A stretch of DNA of 64,000 bases from assembly GCF_037038585.1 (NCBI RefSeq), contig NC_092560.1:58831049-58895048 (forward strand), written 5' to 3'. The translations under genes were made by a program, and so were the position numbers. The DNA is from Patagioenas fasciata. Taxonomy: Eukaryota > Chordata > Aves > Columbiformes > Columbidae. Shown here in pieces: positions 1 to 13,500 of this stretch (within the stretch, counting starts at the first letter, position 1; every line of letters begins with the position of its first letter). The notes beneath the pieces are model-generated. The model made no database searches. It saw only the letters and a program-made list of their open reading frames with translations, and was not told the origin of the DNA.

Positions 1-1547
1 GCTCTGCTCCCAAACATGAGGCATTGACAAGGCCACCCTTCTTTCCAAATTCAAAATACTTGAAATTTGTTATCAGAACACAATGCCACAGCAGCTAGCA
101 GAACAACTCCTCAAAGGTTCAATTGCACACTACTCTTTTCTCTTCAAAGTAACATTATTTAAGTTTCCACTCAAAATTTTCAAGATTCGACAAGAGAATG
201 GAAATCTGAATTTGATATATGCAGCTTTTATGAAAAACTTACTTTCTTAAACAACAACAAATTGTGCACTTTCTACCAACTCAGTTTCCTCAGATTTTCC
301 CAGCGATAATGCATACTTCCCAAATGCCTCCCTTTTTGACCTGTTGAAAAAACTCTTCCAACCCTTCTACTGTCAAACTCAAGGTACTGTTCCAGATGCA
401 AAAGTCTTGAAAATGTCATGTAAGGGCACAAAAGACAGATTCACCATGAGTGACAATTCAGGCTCTACCTCTTGGGATGCAGAACATTACTCACTAACCT
501 CCATAATAATTTTCAACAAAAGAAGCTCAAGTATTTTCTCAGGTAACTGTTACACACATCCATTTCTGCAGAGCATATGTGATGCTTTCTTGGCCTCTTT
601 TACAGCTCAAATCCCCACACCTCCCTCATCTTCAAGATGAAAACTACATGTAAGGAATACTACAGCAAAAAGAAAGAATGACAGACTAGTCTTCTCACAA
701 TGGTGAAGAGTATATGAAAGTCATTAATTTCACAGCAGGGAAATCTACACAGATACAGTCCTACAAACTTCTATTTATCTGAAAAAGTGTCACTAGTTAT
801 ATAGCAGATGATTCTTTCATTTTTGGAGTTTCTTATTCTCTGACGGTTCACAAAGTGTCATGCAAACAACAATCTGAATCATGTTTCAGCTAGAAAGACG
901 CTGCAAGGCTAACAGGTCAGCAACATATTTTCATGGTAATAAGCACGAAAGAGGAACAACTCAAACTATGAACAGCGTGGGAGACCATTATACTTACAAA
1001 GGCACCAAGAGAGTTTACTGCACAGCCAAACTAAGAAACCCCAGCAGCTCTGAATATCTGTCTGACACTGCAAAATGCACATATCACCTGTGCACCTGAA
1101 GCAAGGTGGTCAATCACAGTACCTGCATCTTCAGATTATTTCATATTTATTATCAACTAGACCAGAGATTTAAGATACCTAATATACATCAAAGAGTAAT
1201 AGATGTTTTCATACCATGTGACCTCCAGGGGTCATAAACATGCCCATTAATCTTTAATGTATCAGCAGTATAGGCAGATGAGGTTTCTTTCAGAGATACA
1301 CAGGCAAACGCAGCAAACTTAACCCACAAAATTCCCAACTATGTCTAGACCTTTGGCGCAGAACAAAAATTACCCCTGATGTGTTTTTTGTACTTTTAGC
1401 AACAATTTACCTGAATAAACACAGAAAGACTTCAGCCAACCTCAGCAAGCCAGACATGCGGCAAATTTAGACTCTGGTCCCTCCTTCTGCGTGCATACCA
1501 CTGATACATAAAACTTCATAATTTCAGAAAACATGTACAGGTGTTAC
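1..1547 (-). other. SNX18: SNX18 intron 1, 5' part
   Basis: This stretch lies directly downstream (minus strand) of the SNX18 first coding exon. The intron begins with GTAAC at 1547 reading down, which fits a splice donor, and continues past the left edge of the window. The sequence is AT-rich, with no recognisable exon, RNA gene or repeat. Short open frames at 344-640 and 881-1099 match no family I know. The remaining SNX18 exon or exons, encoding the end of the BAR domain, must lie to the left of the window. Confidence 0.85.
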
Positions 1548-3105
1548 CTTTCTGAACATGGATGATGTCTGGAAAGTTGGCCAAATGCCCCTGATACAGC
1601 GCTAACAAATCCATCACAGGATCTAGGTCCTGCCGTGGCTGATCTGCAAAGAGGTCCCCGATGGCATCATAGGCTTCTGCAGTGAAGGCTATGGCTTGGT
1701 TGAGGCCAGCTGAAAAGGTCTGCTGGTCCAGCTCAAATGCCTGACTGAGGCACTTAAAAGAGTGCCCCACCTTCTGGTATTCCTTCTTAAAACCAGTGAC
1801 TTGTTTGCGGGCAAACTCATTGGCCGTGTGATTAAGCTGCAGGGCACTTTCATCCATCTTCTTCGTGAAGGCTTTGAAGCCATCCACCTGGCTTTCCACC
1901 TCCTGCAAGTCCAGGCTGGCCCCAGGGCCTGTGGGGACACTGATGGTCAGGAAAAAGTTGGCACCCACCATCTCATCCTTCTCAGCCTTGCGCTTGCCTT
2001 GTTTCCAGGCCTTCTCATCTGTGCTTGGACAGGTGAGGAAGTGCTGGAAGGCATCGCACTGAGCCAGCACGGGGTGGCTGCACATGTGGTCCATCCACCA
2101 GGCCAGGCCCTTGCGACGTTTGGAGATGAAGTCCTCCTCAAAGCGGCCTGTGGCCTGCTTCTCTGGCAAGTGGGGCACAGAGATGACAGGGAACTTCTCA
2201 GCCAGGCGCCCATAGAGCCAGTCAAAGTGCTTGTAACGGCGGTGCACCTGCTGCCCTGTGTGGCTGGGCACCAGCTTGTAGGCAATGTAGCTCTTCATGC
2301 CCTTGAACTTGGTCTGCTTGGTGGGGTCCTCAATGGAGCACTGGAAGGGGTAGGGGTTCTCCTGCCACTCGGGGCCCTGGGGACCCAGCACCACGCACAG
2401 CTTGTCGCCATCCTTCACGAAGCCCGACGCCTCGCCTAGCACGAAGGCCTCCCCGCCAGACTTGACAAAGGTGGAGAAGCGGTTGAGGTTGCGGCTCACG
2501 GTGGCTGAGCTCTTGGCACCACCGCCCCCGGGCGGGTGTGGGTGGCCAACTGGGTGGCCCCCACCGCCGCGGGAACCCAGAGAGAGCTCGGACCGGGTGG
2601 ACAGGTGGTAGCGGCCGGAGGCCCCGCCACCCGCCGCCTCATAGTCAGGGTAAGAGCTGCCCAGGGCACCCGGCTCGTCGGCCACGGTAGAGCTGTCGTC
2701 CCAGTCGTCGTCCCAGTCGTCATCGCTGCCCTGGCTGGGCTGGTACGACCCGCCGTAGGGCGCGGGCGGGAAGGGGTACCCCGCGGCGGCGGGGGGCAGC
2801 GGGAAGGGCTCGGGCAGGGGCTGCTGCGCCGGCGGCTTGAAGGCGGCGGGGGGCGGCTGCGGCTCGAAGCCGCCGGCGGGTACGTTGGCGTAGCGCGCGG
2901 GCGGCGGCGGCTCGGCGGCGGGGGCGCGGATCACCTGCACGTAGGAGGCCGGGAAGAGGCCGCGGTCGCCGCGGCTGTTGACGCCCTCCAGCCAGCCCTC
3001 GATGTCCTGCTCGCTGCAGAGGCTCAGCACTTCGTGCTCCCGCAGCGAGATCTCTCCTGGGTTCTCCGACCTGAAGTCGTACAGCGCCCGGGCCCGCAGC
3101 GCCAT
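1548..3105 (-). CDS. SNX18: Sorting nexin 18, first coding exon (partial gene)
   Basis: SNX18 is a PX-BAR sorting nexin that binds phosphoinositides, tubulates membranes, works with dynamin in endocytic trafficking and supports autophagosome formation. This exon encodes 519 complete codons. Residues 1-60 are an SH3 domain (ALYDF near the start, WLEG, FPASYV at the end). Residues 61-200 are a Pro/Gly/Ala-rich linker with an acidic Trp cluster, WDDDW, at 131-135. Residues about 228-360 are the PX domain, with RRYKHFDWL at 289-297 and PHLPEKQ at 311-317. Residues 375-519 begin the BAR domain. ATG 3103-3105 is the first in-frame ATG; it has G at -3 and +4 and starts like human SNX18. The frame is open 76 codons further upstream, but only from a GTG. 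The exon ends after HVQK plus the first base of a split codon, then GTAAC. The sister genes SNX9 and SNX33 fit the N-terminus less well. Confidence 0.96.
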
Positions 3106-3560
3106 GGCCCCGCCGCCCCCCGCGGGGGCTCCCCGCCACCCCTCACCGGCGGGGCTGCGGCGGGCGAGCGCCGCGGCTGCCCCCTGCCTCCGCGTCCCGC
3201 CGGCGGGGACGCTGCAGCGGCTGGCTACCGCCCCGGGCTGCGCTCGCTGCACTGCGGCGCGGCCGGCTCCGAGTCCCGGCTTCACCCCGGCGGGCGCGGC
3301 AGGGCGCGGGGGCCGGGCCGGAGACCGTCCCACGTCGCCAGTTTCGCTAATCCAGAGCCGAGAGGCAGGGCGGAGGAGCCGAGCGCAGAGCGGCCGCCCC
3401 CATCGATGGGCCTGGCCCCGGCCCGCCCCGCCCGCCCCCTGGCGTCCGAGTGGCCGCGGGGCTCCCGGCGGGCCCGGCCGCGGGGCGGGGTCCCCGCGGG
3501 CAGCGCTTCCCGCAGCCGCCGTTCCAGCGTCTCGTACCGGGTTTTACAGGTGGTATCGCC
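3106..3560 (-). promoter_or_regulatory. SNX18: SNX18 5' UTR and CpG-island promoter
   Basis: This is very GC- and CpG-rich sequence immediately upstream of the SNX18 start codon. It is part of one island running from about 2400 to 3560, which also covers most of the exon. Many GC boxes (GGGCGG or CCGCCC types) are visible and no TATA box is placed convincingly, so a dispersed CpG-island promoter is inferred. The start site cannot be fixed from sequence. Base composition drops to genome average beyond about 3560. Long open frames on both strands here result from low stop-codon density in GC-rich DNA. Confidence 0.75.
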
Positions 3561-3641
3561 TGCACGTGCAGCCTCTTTCGATCCGTTGCCTGATTTCTCA
3601 TAAGTCTACAACTCGGTCACATAACGATTCCTCCCGCCCCG

Positions 3642-3655
3642 CTGCCCCCTAGGTG
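3642..3655 (-). promoter_or_regulatory. CTCF-like motif near the SNX18 promoter
   Basis: On the minus strand the site reads CACCTAGGGGGCAG, agreeing with the CTCF core CCASYAGRKGGCRS at 12 of 14 positions. It sits just outside the SNX18 CpG island, a common place for CTCF binding. This is a motif match by eye only. Confidence 0.35.
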
Positions 3656-3660
3656 TTCCA

Positions 3661-6600
3661 CCACTTCTCCAGGTTTGGCCAAGAAGCTTGCATGCCTTCT
3701 CAGGTGCTCGGTTTTCTTTCCACGGCCCCTGGGTGATGAGCAGGACCAACAGATGTCATCGCTGCTTCAGCACTTGCATGAGATGCATCACGCACAGGCT
3801 GCACGGAGATTGCACCATTTCTGGAGGTCCTCCTGCAGTTGATCGTTGCTTACAAAGAAAAGTAAGGTTAAAGTCAGGAAAGCGTGCATTTTAGTCGTGG
3901 ATAATACGCGTTTTAGCTCTATCCAAAAACGTGGCAATGCTAATGATGTTGGTTTTCTGTGGAACAGCCTCAATCCCATCCTGGTGTTTTTTTCCCTGCC
4001 CTGATCATTTCCCCTCCTAACTCCTGTGGCACCTGGTCGTGTGTTGTCTAATGGTATGAATCTCATCCCATTAATTATGTCTGAGCTCTCTTTGGGTTCC
4101 TGGATACAACAAGTTTCTCTCAATATTTCTACCTGTCCACAAACAATTAGAAATAAGTTCTCTGGAGGAGATGTGCCTGTTCAGTCCCCAGTTATTCATG
4201 TTTTCCCATCAGCATCCTGCAAGATAGGCAGTTTGTGCTCATTTATCTGAAACAGTTCAAAGAGCACGTTGCTTTTCCAATGTCTTTGTGACAATTTACC
4301 TTCATCTGAGCATCACTGGAATCATCTTCAGTTCACCAGAGTGCTACAAGACCCATTGCTTGCTTTCATTGCTGGGTTTTTTTGTGCTTGGTACCTGGGT
4401 TATGCTGTTGTCCACTTTTGTTCTTCTGACCTTCATTCTTCTAATGTCATTGAACATATTATCACAGTGCTTTTCTGTTGCTGTTGCTTGGCTTGTGTTC
4501 TTTTTTAAAATATATCAGCTCATCACAACCTAGAATGTTAGTCTCAGATTCCTTCTTTGCTCATCTCTGGAAATCTGTTTTAATTAGCTGTTATCAATGG
4601 TGCTTGAAGAACCACACCAGTCACCACACAAACAGCTCCTCACCTGCCAGCCCAGTGGAACAGATTCATGGTCTGTCACCTGTACCACCATCTCCAAATC
4701 CAAGCACTGAATTTGCAGCAGCAATTTTATGGAGAACAATACAGAATATTCACATCAGTGATAAGATGAGAAGTATCGATCTACTCCTGAGAGGGAGCCG
4801 GCAGCTGCCCAGGATGCTGCAGCTGAAGACTTCGACTTAGACAACTCTGTATCCAGGCTTCTTGCTTTTCCCCAATGGCTCACTTGGTACTGGTGGAAGC
4901 ATGATGACCTGGCCTGGTGATGATTCACCCGCCAACAGGCTCTAAAGTGCTCCTCAAGCCCTGCAGCAGCATTTGTCAGCACTCTCAGGACTGCCCAAGC
5001 TCATTTTCCATCAAGGTTAGTGTTCATCAGCGTTCTGCCACTGCAGCCGGTGCACCATCAGCATCTGCCTTCGATGCAGATGTGGTTCTCTTCTGCCAAA
5101 TGCAGAGATTCCCATGGTACCTGATCTGAAGTCCAGTGTGCTGCCCTCCACCCGTGTGTCCAACCTGGAGTAAGAACTAAAACCCCCAACAGGAGGTAGT
5201 TGTGGATCAGTTTAACCTTGGTCTTAGATTTCACCCCAAATTCTGACTACCATGAACAAAGATAAGTGATTGGGGATTTGTATTCCTTCAAAAGTTACTC
5301 CTAACATTGATCTGGGCAATCTTGTGCATTCATTAGACTCCTCACAGGTTAAACTAGAGGAAAATTAGGTCCTGATCTGCCTATTCTATACCGCTTATTG
5401 GTTTTTACATATTTTACTGCTTTTACTGATCCAACTCCTTTCCCAAACTCTTCAGTCCTATTTGTCTTAATTTTAATGTCCTTAATCATTAATATGGTTT
5501 TATCTGAAATAGTATTTTTTTTTCATGTGAGGTGATTAATACTGGAAATGATGCCAAGCTACCAGATGTGTGTAAATAGATACATTTGAGATTTGCTTTC
5601 ATTGAACCACCTGGAGTGATGAACAAGATGCCTCGTGGAGCTGCAAAGCCAGTTCAGTGATGGGATTTTGCTACTCCAAGCGGTCATGCCAACACCTGGC
5701 AGGCTGTGGCTGTCACAGCCAGAGCAGGACAAAGGAACAACATTGGGCTGGTGGTCTGCCTTACGTCTTTGGATCTGGTGGTGAAGGTGGCAGCTGCCCT
5801 GCTTCTCCCCGCCCCACTCAGCACGACTGGTCTGACCTTTTCTTAGTAAGTACTGGCTCAGTATTTGCACCTCAAACAGACACAAACGCCATCAAGTTCA
5901 ACAAGTGCAAAAACTGCTATCAGGAGAATTTGAAGGCGTAAGATCTGTAAAGCTAATGAGAATAATATTTCTTAAATAAGTAAGTGTAAACTAGTGAAGT
6001 GGTTATTCTCTAAAATCTTCTATTTTTTACCTTGAGATTTTATCAAGAATTAAGTTGCATAAAATTGGGTCATTTTTCTTTTTTTTTTTTTTTCAGGCAC
6101 TAACGTCATCAATAAGGCAAAATTATGAAAGGAAAAAGTGTGTTATACTATATCCCTAATGGACAAAACTGCAAAGATAACTTGGAACAATAATAAAGCT
6201 GTAAATGACATTTTACATCTTTCTTCCACCAGTGAGTCAACTCTGATTACCATGATGTGTAAATACTTTATCGTGATGTTAAAATTAACACTTTTAAAAC
6301 CTCAACAATTATTTTCAAGAAAACCAACCTGCTAAATTAGAAGCCACTCTGAAAAAAAGATTTTCAAAGGGTTTGAAGAACTCAGCTTCTTAGGCCCTTG
6401 ATAACCACCTACACTGCCAAGTAGGAGAGCTGGATTGATTGAGCTTCATTTCTTGTCATTCAGGCTAGTAGAGGCAAGGACTTCAAAATAAGAATGGCAC
6501 TTATTGACTTACAGCATTTTAGCTGCACGAAGCACATATCTGAATGCTTTTCTTGCTCAGAAATTTATACTGTCCTCATTGGGAACTGAATTTGCAGAGT

Positions 6601-7548
6601 CAAAGTGAATGTTATTTTGATCTTATTGAGACTGATAACCTATGATTCAGTGAAAATGTTAATTATTTAATGTGTTCCCATGGATTTGTAATTTGGGGGG
6701 GGAAACTGAAAGCCAAATGGCTACTGATGTCTATGTATGGGGTATCTCATTGTTTTAATTTGGAGTTAGGTATCTCAAGACCCCTTACAATATATGCTGA
6801 AAGAGCTGTTTGAAAGCAGCGTAATTTGTTGTTCTGCTCAGGTGCAAAAGCTTAAAATAAAAAATTTGGGAACATTCTGGTGAAAAGGTAAATATTTTAG
6901 GCTATCTTGAATTAGGAAGAAATGAATGAGTAGCAGCTTTGGAACTAAAAATAATGCAAATGTGAGTCACCCTTGTGTAACTTTTCCTTGAAGCCCCCAA
7001 ATCTTTCCTTCATTGTTTTGTTAATGTTCCTCTCTGCTATCACTTTTCTGCTTCAGTAAGAAAAGCAAAGTGATTTTCCATGAGAGAAGATGAAGCTCTG
7101 GTGACACTTAGCCTTTTCATTGTGATGATTTCCCTTTGTGGACCCTGGAAAAAGAGTGTGTGTCTTAATATCGAACAATGTCCTAGTAGGAAACACACTG
7201 AATAGTGCCTTGTACAAGAAAATGGCTACAAATAGGCCAGTTTTCATCAATATAATTTCTAAGAGCAGACTCATTCAAATGCTTACTCCATATGTGATTT
7301 TCTGTTGTTGTTGCCATTTGTGTTGTATCTCTAAATGATTTTGTTTTGCTGTTTGTTTCTCCACTAGATTTTTTTGTTGCTTTCTCATCACAACTAGAAA
7401 TCACTATATTTTTTAAAAACTGTAGAGATGGATAATCAATTGCACTTAAAAAGGGGATAAACTGTGTTCAATTTCTACATCGTCTGTAGCTTTAATGTCC
7501 AATTCTCAGTCCTCCCAGACCAGCAGTTCAGGGTGCCTGGCAGGGCGG
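3661..7548. other. Intergenic, SNX18-HSPB3 interval, proximal part
   Basis: No gene is recognised here. The segment at about 4600-5160 is slightly more GC-rich and has open frames on both strands, but none resembles a known protein and stops interrupt every frame. A run of 15 T at 6079-6093 is followed by CAG, which resembles a splice acceptor but has no exon partner. A run of 8 G lies near 6697. There are no tRNA-like or clear repeat signatures. Confidence 0.6.
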
Positions 7549-7562
7549 CCACTAGAGGGCAC
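7549..7562 (+). promoter_or_regulatory. Strong CTCF-like motif
   Basis: The site reads CCACTAGAGGGCAC, agreeing with the CTCF core CCASYAGRKGGCRS at all 14 positions, and the GCGG just upstream extends the match. It lies between SNX18 and HSPB3, so it could mark a domain boundary or loop anchor. Occupancy cannot be judged from sequence. Confidence 0.6.
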
Positions 7563-10500
7563 GAAATGATTTTAAACTCTGAAGTTACCAGAGTAAAAGC
7601 GGGCGAAGGCTTTGAACTAGCAAAGCAGTGAAGGAAATGCAATAAATGCGACAAATACGTTATTCTAGTGTTTTGTGGCTTTGTTTTGTTTTGTTTTTCC
7701 CCAGTTTCTAAAAGATTTAATGTGATTAGTTTTAAAATATTTTGCAGAATCGTACTTTAAAACATAAAAAGGGCATCAGAAATGGAGACACAATTTAGGA
7801 AATGATGCAGTAGAATTTAGGAGAAAATAAAATAATTTTCAACTGGAAACATAAATTAAGCAGAAATGGCTTTTTTTTTTTTTTTCCCAAACAAGGCTAT
7901 GTAAAATTAAAGATAATTAGGCAGAAACACTGAGGTTCTTGTTTGACCTTTATGATACCTATTAACTCTCTCAGCCCCAATCTGTGTAATAGGTGGCTGT
8001 TACTCAGTCATTTAGTGTTTAGTATTTAGTATGGCTGTTACTCCGTCCATTTAGTATTGCTTGAAAGGAGAATCTGACTCCATTCCTCGTCTGAAGAGAT
8101 AATGTTTCATAACCATCTAAGGATGCTGTTAAGATAAATCCATTATGTGTGCAGTTTTCCCATGCTGTGGCAGTGGGGTTATGTGCTACACAGCCATTCT
8201 GGATGGTGCTGAGTGTCTTTTGTGGTTATAAACAATGACCATATGTCAACTGCCAGACCCTTGACATGCATAGAGACAGAATTTACCTACTAAATGTAAA
8301 GACTGAGACAGAGCAAAAGAGGATGCATGAGCCTGCTGTGCTTTAGCCCAAGCTGCACAAGTCCTTGAGGAGTAATGTTAGCCTTGTTTATTGCAGTCCA
8401 ATACCCTTCATGGTAACAAACATTTTATAAAAATTAAGTCTGTGATTTAAATGGTAAACTGGTAAGGAAATCCAGGTGAGGCCAACATTACACCCATGTA
8501 TCATATAAATGTGGCATAAAAATAAAGTTATTTCAGCAATAAACCTGTTGTATAGGAAGAATAAGGTATGGTATAGCAAGAATGAAGGATTTAGCAATCA
8601 TTAATTTTGCACATACAGGTATCTCTATCCTCACCCAGGATAGAGAAATTGAGGAGAGGACCTCCTTGGTGTGTTCTGTGCCTGTGTTAACCCTGGGTTT
8701 GTCGTGGGAAAACAAATGCCACTGTGTTCTAGGAATCCATGGGACTTTAGTCCTTTGGGCTGAAGAGCTTCACATGAACCCTGAAGTTGCTCTGGCCCTG
8801 TGTAGAGGTCGCTGGCAGAGGTTGCCTTCAAAGTGAAGGACTGTTCACCAGCAGCTCCTCACTTATATTTGTCAGTTGATCAGGATGGATGAGTCTTAAC
8901 TCAGGTTTCTCTGTCCACAAGTTTTTACTGCCCATTGTCCAACCTTATGAGAATGACTTCTCAGTCTCTGTCTGGAAACCATAGCAAGTTCTCATTAACT
9001 TAGGCAACAGACTTGTTTTGATGGCAATGTGGCCACCAAAGTGTCTTCCATTCTCTCAGTGCTCATGTTTAAGTTGAGACAGTGCATTCTTCTAGCAGAG
9101 AGCAGTGACATTAAGTTCTGAGTGAGATTGCTGCCTTATCTTCAAGGAGAAAAATTTAGCTTGTGTTGTTGCCTGAGGATATGGACCACGGAAAGGATGG
9201 CAAAGGAGGTGTTGGTGTCAGCTCAAGAAGTGAAGAGTTCTGAGTTGGCTGAAAATGGGAGTGAGTTACTCTAAGGTAAATGTTTTGACTTATATATCTT
9301 CGTGGTCTTTTGGTAAATATAGAGCATGAGCAGTGAAGGAAGTTCCTACTGCGCTTGTTTGGGCTGTATACTGGTGAGAATGTGAATGGTATGAATCCTC
9401 TGTAACAGGTGGTGCAGCCTGTCACTTCCTTATCAAACCCTGGATTTGGAAGGGGTTTCAGTGCTGGAGACACAATGAGCATCCCATATCACTAGCAAAA
9501 TATAAGATGATAATTTCTGAAGAGAGACAGTGTCAGAACCTGCCTGTGGATGTTTTGTATTCATTTACAATAATGTTGTATTGGCTACCCGTAAATACAA
9601 ACCTGTATCCATGTAGGTGTAATTAACTGAATTTAAAATAGAGTGTTATAAGAGGGCATGTGAAAGTGGAAATTGAAAAATTAACAAGTTATTAGCAAGC
9701 AATACCAATTGATGGTTATGAGAAAAAGTAAAATGTGTATTAGAAATTGTATTGCCAGTGGGACAACAGGCAGGACTTACTCAGGAAGAAACAAAATCCT
9801 AACAATAGTTTAGATGAGTATGGCATGGAGATGACAAAACTGCCAATGGTGATACGGGAGAGGTGTTAAATATATCCATGGTTATTCAATAAATATTTCT
9901 GCTCTGCATGTGGAAAAATATATTCACAGTTTTTCATGTTGATGAATTCCTTTGTGTTCTATGCGTGACTAAAGAGGGTGTTTAGCAGCAGGTGTTAAAC
10001 TTCTGTATCTTTGTAACTCACAACACCAGCATAGTAAAAAGACCGTCCCAAGAGCTCTCTGAACTGTTTTAGGTTTAGGGTAAAATTTATATCACTGAAC
10101 AAATGTCAGGCAGCTAGGGAAAAGCTGCTTTTTGTTGGCTGTAGCGATTATAACACTTGAACAATTTATGGAGAGGTGTGATGAGCTTCCATCAAGTGAA
10201 GACTTTAAGGATTTTATGTCTTACTTAAATATGTATTCTTTTTCAAACATATTATGGGCTTCATGAAAAAATCAGCAAGTGAGATGATGTGGATTCTGTT
10301 CAGGGGATCACACTGGGGATCATCACAGATCCTCTGACCTTTACACCTATAAATCTGGAATCTTTAACTGTCTTCACACTTTAACCATTTCAGGCTGAAG
10401 TTTCTAGAAGGTCTCAGATAAATATTGCTATGGCTAGTATGATAGAATGAGCCTCAGCATTCGTATTTCTGCATGTATTTGTAATCTGCCTTGAGTCCCT

Positions 10501-13500
10501 ACCAGTTTCATTCCAGGATCGAGCTGTAATGCTTCATATATACATTAAGGCAGAGATTGTATTTATGGTACATCCTGTATGGTGCATACCAATCATGACA
10601 GCAGGACTTAGATAATTATGGTAAAGTGACAAAAAATATACTTGAAATACTATTAAAATGCAGACAGCTGTCATTCTGCGGGTAGCTCATGAGTTTCTGT
10701 CTGCCTTGTAAGACAGAGTATGAGAATTATGTTTTCGTTTGCCAAACCACGCTCTGAAAATCATTTTCCTTCATAATTTTTCATTATAACTATTATGTAA
10801 TGCTATTACTTTTAGTGAAGACTTCAACTTATCTAAATCCAACATGCAAACTCAAAATCAGCTCATTCACAGACAGAAGTTATGCCTGCTCTTAGTGCCT
10901 ACAGCATGACACTGCTATGGCCTCTGTGGAACACCTAAATCCAGCCTCCAGACTAAGAGGATAGAGGGGTAGCCTGGAAAATGAGGAGTGGAAATAATAA
11001 CAAAGGAATTATTGTCACTGGAACCCAAAACATCTTCTGATCCCCTCTCACCTCTTGTGTAGAGTCACACATGCAGGGAACCACTCACGTCGTCCCATTT
11101 GGAGATCTACATCAGGTGCAGGAGCAGCCAGCTGAGCTCCACGCTGCATTGGTGTCCTAACTGGAGAGAGCACGATGCTTGCTGGCTCTGGGGGCTGCAC
11201 AACAGCACCTGGGCAAGGAAGCCATGCTGGGTCATACCGGGTCCATGCAGAGCCAACGAGAGGGGTGACTGCACGTGTTGCTGGTTTGCAGTGAATCAGT
11301 AAACCAGCTTGCGTGATCAGAACTTGACTGTAGAAATTTTGGGGTGGCTAGTTCAGATAAGGTACTCTCACTTTAACCCCCATATCATCCCAGTCTGTTA
11401 AGACCAAATGAAACTTTTGGAAATTCTGCCATGGTATCTCTGCTTGCATGATGGGAATATACAATTAATGGACAGGAAAATTGAAGGGATGTGCAATTGG
11501 AAAGAAGTGTAGTGAAAGATAATAGGTGACTTATTAGTTCTTCCTAGCACTCCAAGGATTTAGTCCACATGTGGTATTCCTTTTCTATTAAAAACTTACA
11601 TTTTTAAAGAAATTTTGAAACATCTTTCTCAGCCCTCAAAGACACTAATTTTGTTAAAAAGTCAAAGTCAAGTTTAAATATTATGCCTTTAAATCTTTAT
11701 ATATATATATATAATCCCCTATAAATATACATAGTCTCCGTCCCTTCCTGAGATACCTCTGGTGGGCCGCCTTGCTGGCTGCATGCTGGGGCCCACCCTG
11801 GTCCTACAGTTTTCTGTCTCCTCTCATGCACAGACCTGCCTGCTGCTGCTTCTATATTAGCTCACAAGGGCTTGGGAACATCATGCTTCCTCAGCAGAAT
11901 GGGGGTACTGGCTGGGGTAAACACACTGAGGAGCATGAGAGGAACTGTAAATGATTCTCTACTTGCATGAGTTGTACTATGCAAGCAGCTGCTAGACATA
12001 CTTCCCCCTGAAAACACTGGCATCAGCAGTATTACCATGTGGCTAAAGAGTGTGTCTTTTTAAGGAGCTTGTTGGTATTTGTGGTCAGGCTACAGCCCAC
12101 TGTGCTGCAGAGAGCCAAGACCCCCATGCTAGCAGTAACCTGGAGTCTTGATCTGTAGTGCCATGTTTCTACTTTCTCTCTGTCTGTGAAAGCATCTTTA
12201 ATAAGGGATGATTTTTTAGCCTGAGCACAGCAATGGACAGTCCAGGCTTTCTGGACCTAAGCTGGCACACACTTCTGGCTCCAGACTTAGCACGAGTGGG
12301 ATCAGTGTAGGTCTCTCCAACATAATGCACAGTCTTTAGACTTAACCCCTGCATTCACAGTGTTGGGCCATTGAGATGCTGCCCTCTGGATGGCAGGGAC
12401 CAGCCATTGTCTCTGATAGCTGGCAAGACAGAAGTCAGTGTCTCTTTCAAACATGCGGAGATGCACCCAATACTTTCAGAAATATTCCTACTCCCATTAA
12501 AAGCCAAATCTTGTAGCAGTACTCAGATGAAAAGCACATTTTGATTCCTGGCTATGAACAGATTAAGGAATGAAAGACCTACCCCTCTTAGAAGGAATTT
12601 TGCCACTGTGATGCCCCAGGCATTTTCTTTCCTCTTCTCCAGCGTTCAGGGCTGTAGCTGAGTGACAGGTGGGTGTCAGGTCAGCCTCAGTTCACCGCAC
12701 CACAAGTATCAGATTGTGTAAACAGATTTCACATGCCCCAGGTGCACCACAAGCCAGAAAAGGGCAACCAGTCCAAGTCATTTAGGGGCTTTTTGCCCAC
12801 AGCAATCACATAGAAATGTATGTTTGTGAACTAGATTTTGGAGACTAGTGCTGATATTGAGATCTTTTCTTCTTCTATGAAATCATTTTTTACAGTGCTT
12901 ATATTCATACATGAAATAATTTTTATCTGTTTGCAGGAGCAGTCAGATCAATTATGAGAGTAATCCTTCACTGATGGAAACTGAGAAGACTCATAACACT
13001 TGCTCTGCAGGGCTTGCAGCAGCATTTATTGCTTGTTCTGGGCCAGGGTTTTGTGAGCAGACAATATCAGAGTTCTTAATTTAACCACATCAGCATGTTT
13101 TAAACCTGTCTTAAGTTGTAGCTGTTCTGAAAGCTTTTGCTGTTGATAAATTTCTCATTCTGCTGTCCATAAGCAATATTAGCAGCTTTCTCCATGACAT
13201 CGACATTCAGTTCTAATCAGGTTATAAAAGCAAAATGTCACGTACAATATGTGAAAACAGCTCTCCTCAGACAATTCAGAAACCCTCTGCCAAGTGCTTC
13301 GAGGCTGTTCTGGTAAACATAAAAATCACTCATCCCAGAACTTTCAATAAGCTGCCACTAAAAAAAATCAGGAGAGAATCACCTTGCTCTGCGTTGTTCT
13401 TGGTGCTAAAATGCAGGACGCCAGTGGCAGGTGCATAGTGCAGTGCAGTCCCCGCTACACCAGCACTCAGGTGCCTGGCCAGGGGAAATCCCCTTCACCA

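Noticed and set aside
2536-3603. Long plus-strand open frame (355 codons) opposite SNX18 exon 1
   Set aside because: It lies antisense to a well-supported exon and CpG island; stop codons are rare in such GC-rich DNA and the product is compositionally biased with no known domain.
6063-6094. Long pyrimidine tract ending in CAG, like a splice acceptor
   Set aside because: No open exon or donor follows, and it is equally explained as a T-run.
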